NCBI GenBank assembly: GCA_900546295.1
Contig: URCK01000058.1
Coordinates: forward strand, 1-11,143
Direction of reading: 5' to 3'
Length of the DNA stretch: 11,143 bases
Origin: an uncultured Eubacteriales bacterium
GTDB taxonomy: Bacteria > Bacillota > Clostridia > Oscillospirales > Oscillospiraceae
Shown piece by piece: positions 1 through 5,731 of the stretch; positions within the stretch are counted from its first letter, which is position 1, and every line of letters begins with the position of its first letter. Made by a program: the position numbers and the translations under genes. The notes beneath the pieces are model-generated. The model searched no databases, had not been told where the DNA came from, and worked only from the letters and a program-made list of their open reading frames with translations.

Positions 1-52
1 CGCCGACTTCGGGGTCATACTGAGACAGGAATTCCATGGTTTCTTTGATCAT
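1..52 (-). CDS. Partial CDS, N-terminus only; possibly serine hydroxymethyltransferase
   Basis: An ATG (complement of 50-52) opens a frame that runs off the left edge and reads MIKETMEFLSQYDPEVG. A strong AGGAGG lies 10 nt upstream (complement of 63-68), and a well-spaced promoter sits at 138-166, so translation from here is convincing. Seventeen residues are too few to prove identity. The short helix followed by a 'YDPEV' stretch resembles the start of clostridial serine hydroxymethyltransferases (GlyA), which convert serine and THF to glycine and 5,10-methylene-THF in the cytoplasm. The divergent neighbour, a folate transporter subunit under a THF riboswitch, makes a folate enzyme plausible. 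That it is a real gene start is well supported; the identity is a guess from context and a short resemblance. Confidence 0.45.
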   Translation of the reverse strand, partial: MIKETMEFLSQYDPEVG

Positions 53-97
53 GGTACGGTATCCTCCTAAGTATTGTTAGATGTATCTACCGGTGGC

Positions 98-116
98 GAG
101 CCTGCGTGTCAGGCTC
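98..116 (-). other. Stem-loop in the 5' UTR of the left-edge gene
   Basis: A perfect 7-bp inverted repeat (GAGCCTG at 98-104, CAGGCTC at 110-116, 5-nt loop) sits in the predicted leader, between the promoter and the ribosome binding site. It has no T-run after it, so it is not an intrinsic terminator. It could be an mRNA-stabilising or regulatory hairpin; nothing in it matches a riboswitch I know. Confidence 0.35.
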
Positions 117-137
117 CGCGCGGTGCTCTCAACCTTT

Positions 138-166
138 AGAATAACAAAAAAGATAAGGTGCGTCAA
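138..166 (-). promoter_or_regulatory. Sigma-A-type promoter for the left-edge minus-strand gene
   Basis: On the minus strand TTGACG (complement of 161-166) is followed after exactly 17 nt by TATTCT (complement of 138-143). Transcription would begin near 131, leaving a 5' UTR of about 80 nt. It lies back to back with the plus-strand promoter at 260-289, so the region between holds divergent promoters and is otherwise AT-rich with no gene. Confidence 0.65.
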
Positions 167-259
167 GGATAACTGACCAATGCGGGATATGGTTTTATTT
201 AGAAAAAATGATGAATCGCCTTAAAAAGACAAAAAAGGGCAAAAAGCAGGGTGAAACGA

Positions 260-289
260 TTGACAAGCGGGGGAGGGGGGTGCTATGTT
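260..289 (+). promoter_or_regulatory. Promoter for the THF riboswitch-folT transcript
   Basis: TTGACA (260-265, perfect -35) and TATGTT (284-289) are 18 nt apart, and TG at 281-282 gives an extended -10 (TGnTATGTT). The spacer is unusually G-rich, with runs of G between 269 and 280. Transcription would start near 295, just before the leader hairpin and the riboswitch. Confidence 0.65.
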
Positions 290-293
290 GAGC

Positions 294-313
294 GTGCAGC
301 GAGGCCGCTGCAC
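294..313 (+). other. 5'-terminal stem-loop next to the THF aptamer
   Basis: GTGCAGC (294-300) and GCTGCAC (307-313) form a perfect 7-bp stem with a 6-nt loop. The predicted transcription start falls at or beside its 5' arm, and its 3' arm ends 2 nt before helix P1 of the THF aptamer. The position suggests a 5'-end-protecting hairpin or a helix stacked on the aptamer; that role is inference. Confidence 0.5.
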
Positions 314-314
314 C

Positions 315-428
315 GGCAGAGTAGGAAGCCATGTGTTTACGCGAAGAGCGAATAGTGCCGCAGGGATGGGAAGTTGCCCGCGGACGAAAAACCCATGGTT
401 TGCAGTATGGCTTCCGCATCCGCTTGCC
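315..428 (+). promoter_or_regulatory. Tetrahydrofolate (THF) riboswitch aptamer
   Basis: The segment matches the THF riboswitch in order and structure. P1 pairs GGCAG (315-319) with the TTGCC at 424-428 through one G-U pair. It is followed by the conserved AGAGTAG-like strand. P2 is a 9-bp helix between 324-332 (GGAAGCCAT) and 407-415 (ATGGCTTCC). P3 pairs CCGC at 358-361 with GCGG at 380-383 and contains the GGGATGGG...TTGCCC block. The GACGAAAA element follows at 383-390, and the 3' strand has the characteristic GCATCCGCT (416-424). These riboswitches are known to bind reduced folates and to precede folate transport or synthesis genes in Firmicutes. Here the next gene is a folT-like S component at 580, which agrees. 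Confidence 0.9.
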
Positions 429-579
429 ACTCAGAAGAGAGTTTTGTTGTGAGGCCTCTCCTCCGCGTGGTTCCTGCCATCCGGGGGAAGAGAACTTTTC
501 TTTTTTCACCGGATCAAGCTGTTCCGCGCGGCACTGCCGCCGCAGGAAGATTTCGAAATGAAAAAAGGAGGTCCTCACA
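429..579 (+). promoter_or_regulatory. folT leader downstream of the aptamer; candidate SD-sequestering platform
   Basis: No gene lies here. CTTTTTTC (500-507) is exactly complementary to GAAAAAAG (560-567), which overlaps the start of the Shine-Dalgarno AAGGAGG (565-571). The sequence between them folds further (TTCC...GGAA flanking GCGGC/GCCGC, about 520-548). A CCTCC at 460-464 could also pair with the GGAGG at 567-571. I see no compact GC hairpin directly followed by a T-run, so control of translation start looks likelier than termination. The pairing scheme is inference from complementarity only. Confidence 0.4.
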
Positions 580-1218
580 ATGTTTCCTGATATCGCGCAC
601 CTGTCCCCCACCGTATGGGGAATTCTGCTCGCCGCAGCCGCCGCGCTCATCGTGGCGGTCGTGCTGACCTGCCGCGCATCCGCCCTTTCTACACGCAAGC
701 TGGTCACCGTCGCCATGCTCACCGCCGTTTATGTCGTGCTGAGCCTGGTCGGCACGCTGAACCTCTGGTGGATCCGCATCAGCGTGGATTCTTTGCCCAT
801 TATCCTTGGCGCGCTGCTCTACGGGCCGGTCGGCGGCCTGCTCGTCGGCCTTCTCGGGAGCCTGATGAATCAGCTTATCACCTATGGACTCACGGTGACG
901 ACTGTGCTGTGGGTCATTCCCGCCGCCGCGCGCGGCCTGATGATCGGCGCTTACGCCCAAAAGTGCCATTTTGAGCTTTCCCGCGCGAAGATCGTCGGCA
1001 TTCTGTGCGTAACGGCCGTTGTTGTTACCGCGCTCAACACGGGCGCGATGTATCTCGACAGTGTCATCAACGGCTATTACAACTATGCCTATGTGTTCGG
1101 CGGCGTGATCACCCGCGTGGTTGCCGGCGTTGCAACGGCGCTGGTCATGTCCTTCGTGGCGCCTCCGGTCGTGAGTATGCTCGACCGCTCGCTGCGCAGC
1201 GTCCGTACCGCGCAGTAA
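580..1218 (+). CDS. folT: ECF transporter S component, folate-type (FolT-like)
   Basis: This 212-residue integral membrane protein is the likely substrate-binding subunit of an energy-coupling factor vitamin transporter. Such S components bind the vitamin and rely on a shared EcfA-A'-T module, which is not in this window. The sequence shows about six hydrophobic segments, starting with residues 13-30, and the S-component signature region around residues 65-95 (DSLPIILGALLYGPVGG), typical of FolT-like proteins where a conserved loop leads into a Gly-rich helix. The start has a strong AAGGAGG 8 nt upstream. Folate specificity rests mainly on the THF riboswitch in its own leader and on the resemblance to the FolT-family S components; from the protein alone another vitamin could not be excluded. 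The gene is monocistronic, ending in a terminator 10 nt after the stop. Expression is probably lowered when reduced folate is plentiful. Confidence 0.8.
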   Translation: MFPDIAHLSPTVWGILLAAAAALIVAVVLTCRASALSTRKLVTVAMLTAVYVVLSLVGTLNLWWIRISVDSLPIILGALLYGPVGGLLVGLLGSLMNQLITYGLTVTTVLWVIPAAARGLMIGAYAQKCHFELSRAKIVGILCVTAVVVTALNTGAMYLDSVINGYYNYAYVFGGVITRVVAGVATALVMSFVAPPVVSMLDRSLRSVRTAQ

Positions 1219-1228
1219 AAATAACTTC

Positions 1229-1269
1229 AAAAAAGAGGAACGCAGCTAAAGGCTGCGTTCCTCTTTTTT
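1229..1269 (+). terminator. Strong bidirectional intrinsic terminator after folT
   Basis: An inverted repeat pairs AAAAAAGAGGAACGCAGC (1229-1246) with GCTGCGTTCCTCTTTTTT (1252-1269) around a 5-nt loop. The GC core is flanked by A- and T-runs on both sides, so it can stop transcripts from folT and from the opposite strand. Confidence 0.92.
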
Positions 1270-1283
1270 GAGTAGGATTCGCT

Positions 1284-1395
1284 GCGTTTCGTGCCTCGCG
1301 AGGCTCGACACGCACTCCGCGCAAAGAGTAAATCGCCACGTACACGCCGCGGCGATTTACGCATCAAGATCATTTCACGCCTGCGGGCGTGAAAT
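1284..1395. repeat. Cluster of three palindromes in the intergenic gap
   Basis: Three inverted repeats follow one another. Palindrome 1 (1284-1313) is a 30-bp imperfect palindrome around the perfect 12-bp core GCCTCGCGAGGC (1293-1304), with one mismatched position pair in its outer 8-bp arms. Palindrome 2 pairs GTAAATCGCC (1328-1337) with GGCGATTTAC (1351-1360). Palindrome 3 pairs ATTTCACGCC (1372-1381) with GGCGTGAAAT (1386-1395) and begins 2 nt after the stop of the minus-strand methyltransferase gene. None has a clear T-run, although the third could act as a 3'-end hairpin. The compact layout looks like a dispersed intergenic repeat unit, but a second copy is not present in this window. 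Confidence 0.55.
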
Positions 1396-1397
1396 TC

Positions 1398-2547
1398 TTA
1401 TGTCTCATCCTTTTCGACGAGCGAGAGGAGGGCCTGCTCGAAGCCGTACTGCTCGCGCAGGCGGCGGGCTTCGGCGCGCTTTTTTGTGCCGCGCTTTCCC
1501 GTGCGGCGGCAGCGCAGCATCAGGTTTTTCGGCGAGTGGGCAAAGTCGATGAACTCGATGACGTCCACATCGTAGCCCTCGTCCTCCAGAACGGCGGCAC
1601 GGATGGCGTCGGTCAGCAGCGCCGAAAAGCGCTCCTGAAAAAGCCCGTGGGAGAGGAGAAGGTCAAAGTCGCCGCCCTTGCGGATGGTCTTGTTGACCTC
1701 GTGCTGGCAGCAGGGGACGGAGAAGATGTGCTCCACGCCGCGCGAGATGGCGTAGTGCAGGGCATAGTCGGTCGCGGTGTCGCAGGCGTGGAGGGTGACG
1801 AGCATGTCGATGTGCTCATCGTAAAGCACATCGCGCGTCACGTCGGCGACGACAAAGCGCAGACCATCGTAGCCGTAGCGCGCGGCGACCTCATTGCAGT
1901 GCTCGACCACATCCTCTTTTAAGTCGTAGCCGATGATCTTCGCGCGCACGCCGCGCTTGACGGCGAAATAGTAGTAGAGCACGAACGTGAGGTACGATTT
2001 GCCGCAGCCAAAGTCGAGAATGGTGATCTCGTCGCGCCCGTAGGAGCGGAAGGCGTCGTCCACCAGCTCAATGAAGCGGTTGATCTGCTTATATTTGTCG
2101 TACTTTGCCTTGACGATCTTGAGCTCGGGCGTGAAGACGCCGAGATCGACGAGGGCGGGGATGTTCTCGCCCTCCTGCAAAATGTATTCCTTCTTGCGGT
2201 TGTGCGAGGCCGCGGCGGCGCGGGACGCGCCGGACTTCGCCGTGCATTTGTACGCGCCGTTCGCCTTGCGGACATACTGGCGCGTTTCGCTCTCGGTGCA
2301 GAGCGTTGACGGAGCGGAAGAGGCCGTCGAGCTCCTGCTCGAAGGTCTCGAGCAGCGCGCCGCGTGCGACATTGCGGTGCGAGACCTTCTGCCCCTGCTG
2401 GTATTCAAGCTGGAAGAAGGCCTTGCCGCGCAGGGTGAGCGGGCGCACGGTGACGCGCGAGTGACCGATGCGCGCGACCGGCTCGGCGAGGACGAGCTTG
2501 GTGAGCGTGCCGAGGCGCTCGGCAAGGTCGCTTAGAACGATGCTCAT
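1398..2547 (-). CDS. Class I SAM-dependent methyltransferase, frameshifted (possible pseudogene)
   Basis: Two frames must be joined to give the full protein. Residues 1-84 start at 2547 (MSIVLSDLAERL...). The rest is in another frame that ends with TAA at 1398-1400. Dropping one base of the GG at 2295-2296 joins them into a 382-residue protein and makes the span a multiple of three; it is 1150 nt as written. The C-terminal two-thirds resemble the Methyltransf_32/COG0500 group: conserved ASHNRKK entry (about 113-118), the linker YDKYKQINRF, SAM-binding motif I DFGCGKSY (178-185, near 1992-2015) and a C-terminal HSPKNLMLR. The substrate is unknown to me. The start overlaps the rsmI stop as ATGA, implying translational coupling. 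The methyltransferase domain itself is intact, so a sequencing or assembly error, a recent mutation or a split product are all possible. Confidence 0.75.
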
Positions 2548-3428
2548 GCGCCGAACCTCTCTTTGAGCGCAAGGTGCGCGGCGTACAGCTCGTTTTTGCT
2601 GTAGGTGTTGTTCTCATCCTTCAAAAGCAGCTTGATCGCGTCCTTGGCCGTGCAGTCGTGCTGCACCATGCAGTCCACGAGCAGCGCCTCGGGGGAGGTG
2701 ATGTGCTCCACCTCGCGCAGGCGGTAATCGTCGCAGACCTCGACGATGAGGGCGTACTCGCCCTTTTCGTAGGTCTCCTTGGCGATGAGCTGCGCCTTGA
2801 CCTCCTCGGGCGTGCCGCGGAAGGTCATCTCGTGGAGCTTCGTCATGTCGTTGCAGAGGCAGAGGCGAAGCTGCGCGCCCTCCTCAATGAAGAAGTCGAT
2901 GACGCTCATGATGCGCTTGGGGGACTCGTAAAAGGCGTAGGTCGCGGTGTCGCCCTTGCGCATCATCATGAGAACGCGGCGGCGGTCGGCCGTCTCGCGC
3001 GGGAAAAAGCCGTAGAAGAGGAAGCTCGAGAGGTCAAAGCCCGAGATCGAGAGCGCGTTGACCGCCGCGCAGCAGCCGGGTATGCCGACAACGCGGATGC
3101 CGTTTTCGACCGCAGCGCGGATGAGCTCGTTGCCGGGGTCGGAGATGCAGGGCGTGCCCGCGTCGGTGATGACGGCGATATCCTTGCCGGAGGCAAGCTG
3201 CTCGATGAACCACTTGGCCTTGCCGTATTCGTTGAACTTGTGGTTGGCGCTCAGGCTGTTGCCGCGGATGCCGAGCTTGTTGAGCAGCACCACGCTGCGG
3301 CGGGTGTCCTCGGCGGCGATGATGTCGGCGCTCGACAAGATCTCGCGCCCGCGCTCGGACATATCGCGCGAGTTGCCGATGGGCGTTGCGACGATATAAA
3401 GGGTTCCTGTGGTCTTCTGTTCGTCCAT
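2544..3428 (-). CDS. rsmI: 16S rRNA (cytidine1402-2'-O)-methyltransferase RsmI
   Basis: This 294-residue protein is a tetrapyrrole-methylase-fold enzyme that, in the known family, puts a 2'-O-methyl group on C1402 of 16S rRNA in the ribosomal P site. Family landmarks are in order: LYIVATPIGNSRDMSERG (10-27), AAEDTRRS (38-45), ITDAGTPCISDPG (87-99), GIPGCCAAVNALSISG (115-130), FYGFFPR (138-144) and YESPKR (167-172). Length is close to the usual 280 or so. The ATG at 3428 has GGAGG 5 nt upstream (complement of 3434-3438). An in-frame ATG at 3458 would add ten residues with no such site, so I prefer 3428. One departure is PGCCA where PGPSA is usual, in a substrate/SAM-pocket loop. It is the first gene of a two-gene operon with the downstream methyltransferase. 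Confidence 0.9.
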   Translation of the reverse strand: MDEQKTTGTLYIVATPIGNSRDMSERGREILSSADIIAAEDTRRSVVLLNKLGIRGNSLSANHKFNEYGKAKWFIEQLASGKDIAVITDAGTPCISDPGNELIRAAVENGIRVVGIPGCCAAVNALSISGFDLSSFLFYGFFPRETADRRRVLMMMRKGDTATYAFYESPKRIMSVIDFFIEEGAQLRLCLCNDMTKLHEMTFRGTPEEVKAQLIAKETYEKGEYALIVEVCDDYRLREVEHITSPEALLVDCMVQHDCTAKDAIKLLLKDENNTYSKNELYAAHLALKERFGA

Positions 3429-3467
3429 AAGATCCTCCAAAAGCAGATTATTTCTCATTATAAATGC

Positions 3468-3496
3468 AGTATAGCCTATTTTGCCGCGCCTTGCAA
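3468..3496 (-). promoter_or_regulatory. Promoter for rsmI operon
   Basis: On the minus strand TTGCAA (complement of 3491-3496) and TATACT (complement of 3468-3473) are spaced exactly 17 nt. The start would be near 3461, giving a leader of roughly 30 nt before the rsmI ATG at 3428. Confidence 0.6.
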
Positions 3497-3520
3497 GGCG
3501 GGAGCGGCGGGGATTTTCAT

Positions 3521-3548
3521 TTGCTTTTTGCGCCCGCCGCGATATAAT
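3521..3548 (+). promoter_or_regulatory. Promoter for the S41 protease operon
   Basis: A perfect TATAAT (3543-3548) has TTGCTT 16 nt upstream (3521-3526). Transcription would begin about 25-30 nt before the protease ATG at 3580, which has an AAGGAG ribosome binding site at 3567-3572. This promoter is back to back with the rsmI promoter. Confidence 0.65.
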
Positions 3549-3579
3549 GAAGGCACACTGAGAAAAAAGGAGAAACACC

Positions 3580-5466
3580 ATGAAAGATAAGGGTCTGCGC
3601 CTCGGCGCGTTTTCCTGCGCTGCGGCGCTGCTCCTTGCAACCGGCACGCAGGCGCTGAGTGTGGAGGAAGCGCGCGAAATTTTGCAGCGCAGCTACGTTG
3701 ACCGCCTGCCGCGCGCGGCGCAGGACGCAAGCTCGCTCGACGAGCTCTTTTCCTACACGGACGACTACACCTACTACATGACAGGAGAGGAATACAAGGC
3801 CTTCCTCGCGGGCGTTGAGGGCGAGGAGAGCTTTGTCGGCATCGGCGCGGAGATCTTATACGGCGAAAACGGTATTGAGATCGTCTCGACGCTCAAAGAC
3901 GGCGGCGCGGAGAAGGCGGGACTGCTCGCGGGCGACGTGATCGTTGCCATCGACGGCGAGGGCTGCGTGCCGGGAACGGACGAGGCGCGCGAAAAGCTGC
4001 TCGGCGAGGCGGGCACGCAGGTGCGCGTGACGGTCCTGCGCGCGGACGGCAGCAAAAAGGATATTACCGTGACGCGCGCGCTCGTCGTGCAGACGAATAC
4101 GACTGTCAGCGCGGAGGGCGGCGTTGGCTATATCGACTGCGGCAGCTTCGGCTCGCAGACGGGGACATACTTTCAGGATGGCGTGCGCAAAAACGACAGC
4201 GCCGTGCGCGCGTGGATCGTGGATCTTCGCGGCAACGGCGGCGGCCTTACCTCCGCGGCGGTGACGGCGCTGGGGACCTTTGCGGGCAAGGGAGAGCTTG
4301 CCTACTTTGTCGACCGCGGCGGCAACGCCATCCCCGAGCGCTACGATGGCGCGGATCTGACGGACAAGCCCGTGATCGTTCTGATGAACGCGGGCAGCGC
4401 GAGCGCGTCGGAGATCTTTGCCGGCGGCATCCTCGGCACGGGCTCGGGCATCGTCATCGGCGAGCGCAGCTACGGCAAGGGCGTGGCGCAGATCGTATAC
4501 GACGGAACAAACTGCCCGTATCTGACGGATGACGCCGTCAAGCTGACGGCGTACCGCTTCTACTGCGCGGGCGGCAACACGAGCGACCGCGTGGGCGTTG
4601 TCCCGACGCTCTACATCCCGCAGGGCCGGACGACGGCGGTGGCGCAGCTTCTCGCGGGCGAAAAGCGCGCGGACGGGGCGTATCTGCACCTTGTGCTCGC
4701 GGGGCTTGACTTCTATGTGGACGCGGCCGAGGCGAAAGAGCAGACCGGGGCGACGGAAGCCCTGCTGCGCGCGCTCGCGCCGGATACGGCGCTCTACTGG
4801 GGAGAAAACGGCGCGGAGGAGAGCGTGACGAGCGCGCAGGCGCGCGAAAAGCTCGGCGCGCCGCAGGCAAGCCTTGATTTTAGCGACGTTGACCGCAGCG
4901 CCTATGCCGGCGAGATCAACGCGCTTGCGGCGTACCGCATCGTCTTTGGCGACAAGGGCGCCTTCCGCCCGGAGGACACGATGACGCGCGCGGAGGTCTG
5001 CGCGCTGCTGGCGCAGGCGCTGGATGTGTACGCGCGGGGCGAGGGCTATTTTACCGACGTTGCGAAGGACAGCTGGTATGCCCCCTCCGTGAACGCGATG
5101 GCGTCGCTGGGACTTATCTCCGGCGTGGGAGGCGGACGCTTTGCGCCGAACGCGACGATGACGCAGGAGGAATTCATCACGGTGCTGGGCCGTCTGGTCG
5201 AGTTTTTGAATCTGGACGCGCGCGCCTATCTCGACGAGCACCCGCTGGCCATTTTGCAGCCGCTCGCGCAGTATAAGGGCTTTTCACCCTGGGCGATCCG
5301 CTGCGTCGACCTTTTGACATCCTCCGTGACGGATGAAGACGGAAACGCGGTGACGATGTACTGCACCGACCTTGCGCGCATCGAGCCGAAGGCGCCGATC
5401 CTGCGCGAGCAGGCGGCGGCAGCGCTCTACAACGCCCTGCGCACGACGGGTGTTCTCAAATACTGA
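3580..5466 (+). CDS. S41 C-terminal processing protease (CtpA-like) with SLH repeats
   Basis: This 628-residue secreted serine protease has a Sec signal peptide at residues 1-25 (positive start, hydrophobic core, likely cut after TQA). A short helical N-domain (27-80) and a PDZ domain (about 84-160) follow. The S41 catalytic core spans about 175-345: DLRGNGGG (215-222), Ser275 in NAGSASASEIFAG, and Lys300 and Gln304 in RSYGKGVAQ. The Ser-to-Lys spacing of 25 and Lys-to-Gln of 4 match the Ser/Lys/Gln triad of B. subtilis CtpB. The C-terminal third has SLH repeats: 433-480 with TRAE (469-472), 490-540 with TQEE, and a diverged third around 565-620 with LREQ. SLH domains bind secondary cell-wall polymers, so the protease is probably held at the cell wall. 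Its substrate cannot be read from sequence. It is the first gene of the operon. Confidence 0.9.
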   Translation: MKDKGLRLGAFSCAAALLLATGTQALSVEEAREILQRSYVDRLPRAAQDASSLDELFSYTDDYTYYMTGEEYKAFLAGVEGEESFVGIGAEILYGENGIEIVSTLKDGGAEKAGLLAGDVIVAIDGEGCVPGTDEAREKLLGEAGTQVRVTVLRADGSKKDITVTRALVVQTNTTVSAEGGVGYIDCGSFGSQTGTYFQDGVRKNDSAVRAWIVDLRGNGGGLTSAAVTALGTFAGKGELAYFVDRGGNAIPERYDGADLTDKPVIVLMNAGSASASEIFAGGILGTGSGIVIGERSYGKGVAQIVYDGTNCPYLTDDAVKLTAYRFYCAGGNTSDRVGVVPTLYIPQGRTTAVAQLLAGEKRADGAYLHLVLAGLDFYVDAAEAKEQTGATEALLRALAPDTALYWGENGAEESVTSAQAREKLGAPQASLDFSDVDRSAYAGEINALAAYRIVFGDKGAFRPEDTMTRAEVCALLAQALDVYARGEGYFTDVAKDSWYAPSVNAMASLGLISGVGGGRFAPNATMTQEEFITVLGRLVEFLNLDARAYLDEHPLAILQPLAQYKGFSPWAIRCVDLLTSSVTDEDGNAVTMYCTDLARIEPKAPILREQAAAALYNALRTTGVLKY

Positions 5467-5467
5467 G

Positions 5468-5731
5468 ATGTGGTACGTTTATATGCTCCTGTGCGCGGAC
5501 GGCTCGCTCTATACGGGCAGCGCAACGGACGTGGAGCGGCGATTTGAAGCACACAGAAGCGCTCGCGGGGCAAAATATACGCGCTCGCATCCGCCGCTTG
5601 CGGTCGTCTACCGCGAGGCGTGCGGCGACAAGGGCGCGGCGCTGCGGCGGGAGGCTGCCATCAAAAAGCTGCCGCGCGCGGAAAAACTGAAGCTTGCGGA
5701 GGGGGGTCACGATGAAAGAAACGATCATTGA
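5468..5731 (+). CDS. GIY-YIG nuclease superfamily protein (UPF0213/YhbQ-like)
   Basis: This 87-residue protein is a single GIY-YIG domain. YVY (3-5) and YTG (15-17) are the two halves of the signature. They are followed by DVERR (21-25), GAKYTR (34-39), and RREAAIKKL (60-68), whose glutamate is the usual metal ligand. Small stand-alone members of this family are widespread in Firmicutes; a DNA-repair-like nuclease role is assumed but poorly defined. The ATG at 5468 starts 1 nt after the protease TGA, and the frame ends 20 nt inside the next gene, so the three genes are surely co-transcribed and probably coupled. No clear Shine-Dalgarno stands before it apart from the end of the protease gene. 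Confidence 0.85.
   Translation: MWYVYMLLCADGSLYTGSATDVERRFEAHRSARGAKYTRSHPPLAVVYREACGDKGAALRREAAIKKLPRAEKLKLAEGGHDERNDH

Noticed and set aside
331..667. Small plus-strand open frames overlapping the THF riboswitch
   Set aside because: They lie inside a structured aptamer and lack ribosome binding sites; the RNA structure explains the sequence.
195..1230. Two minus-strand frames opposite folT and its leader (195-722 and 514-1230)
   Set aside because: No start signal or family resemblance; shadows of the folT leader and gene.
1268..1552. Plus-strand frame across the palindrome cluster
   Set aside because: Its sequence is explained by the inverted repeats and by the reverse of the methyltransferase 3' end; no ribosome binding site.
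2285..2310. Programmed +1 frameshift in the methyltransferase gene
   Set aside because: No slippery codon with adjacent stop or stimulatory structure that I recognise; a plain indel or sequence error is simpler.
3429..3458. Longer rsmI start at 3458
   Set aside because: Adds ten residues not typical of the family, lacks a well-placed Shine-Dalgarno and begins almost at the predicted transcription start; the 3428 ATG has GGAGG at ideal spacing.
2574..3590. 338-codon open frame on the plus strand opposite rsmI
   Set aside because: Antisense shadow of a clearly identified gene, and it crosses both divergent promoters.
3856..5241. 461-codon open frame on the minus strand opposite the S41 protease
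   Set aside because: Arg/Ala/His-rich shadow of a protein with recognisable catalytic and SLH motifs on the other strand.
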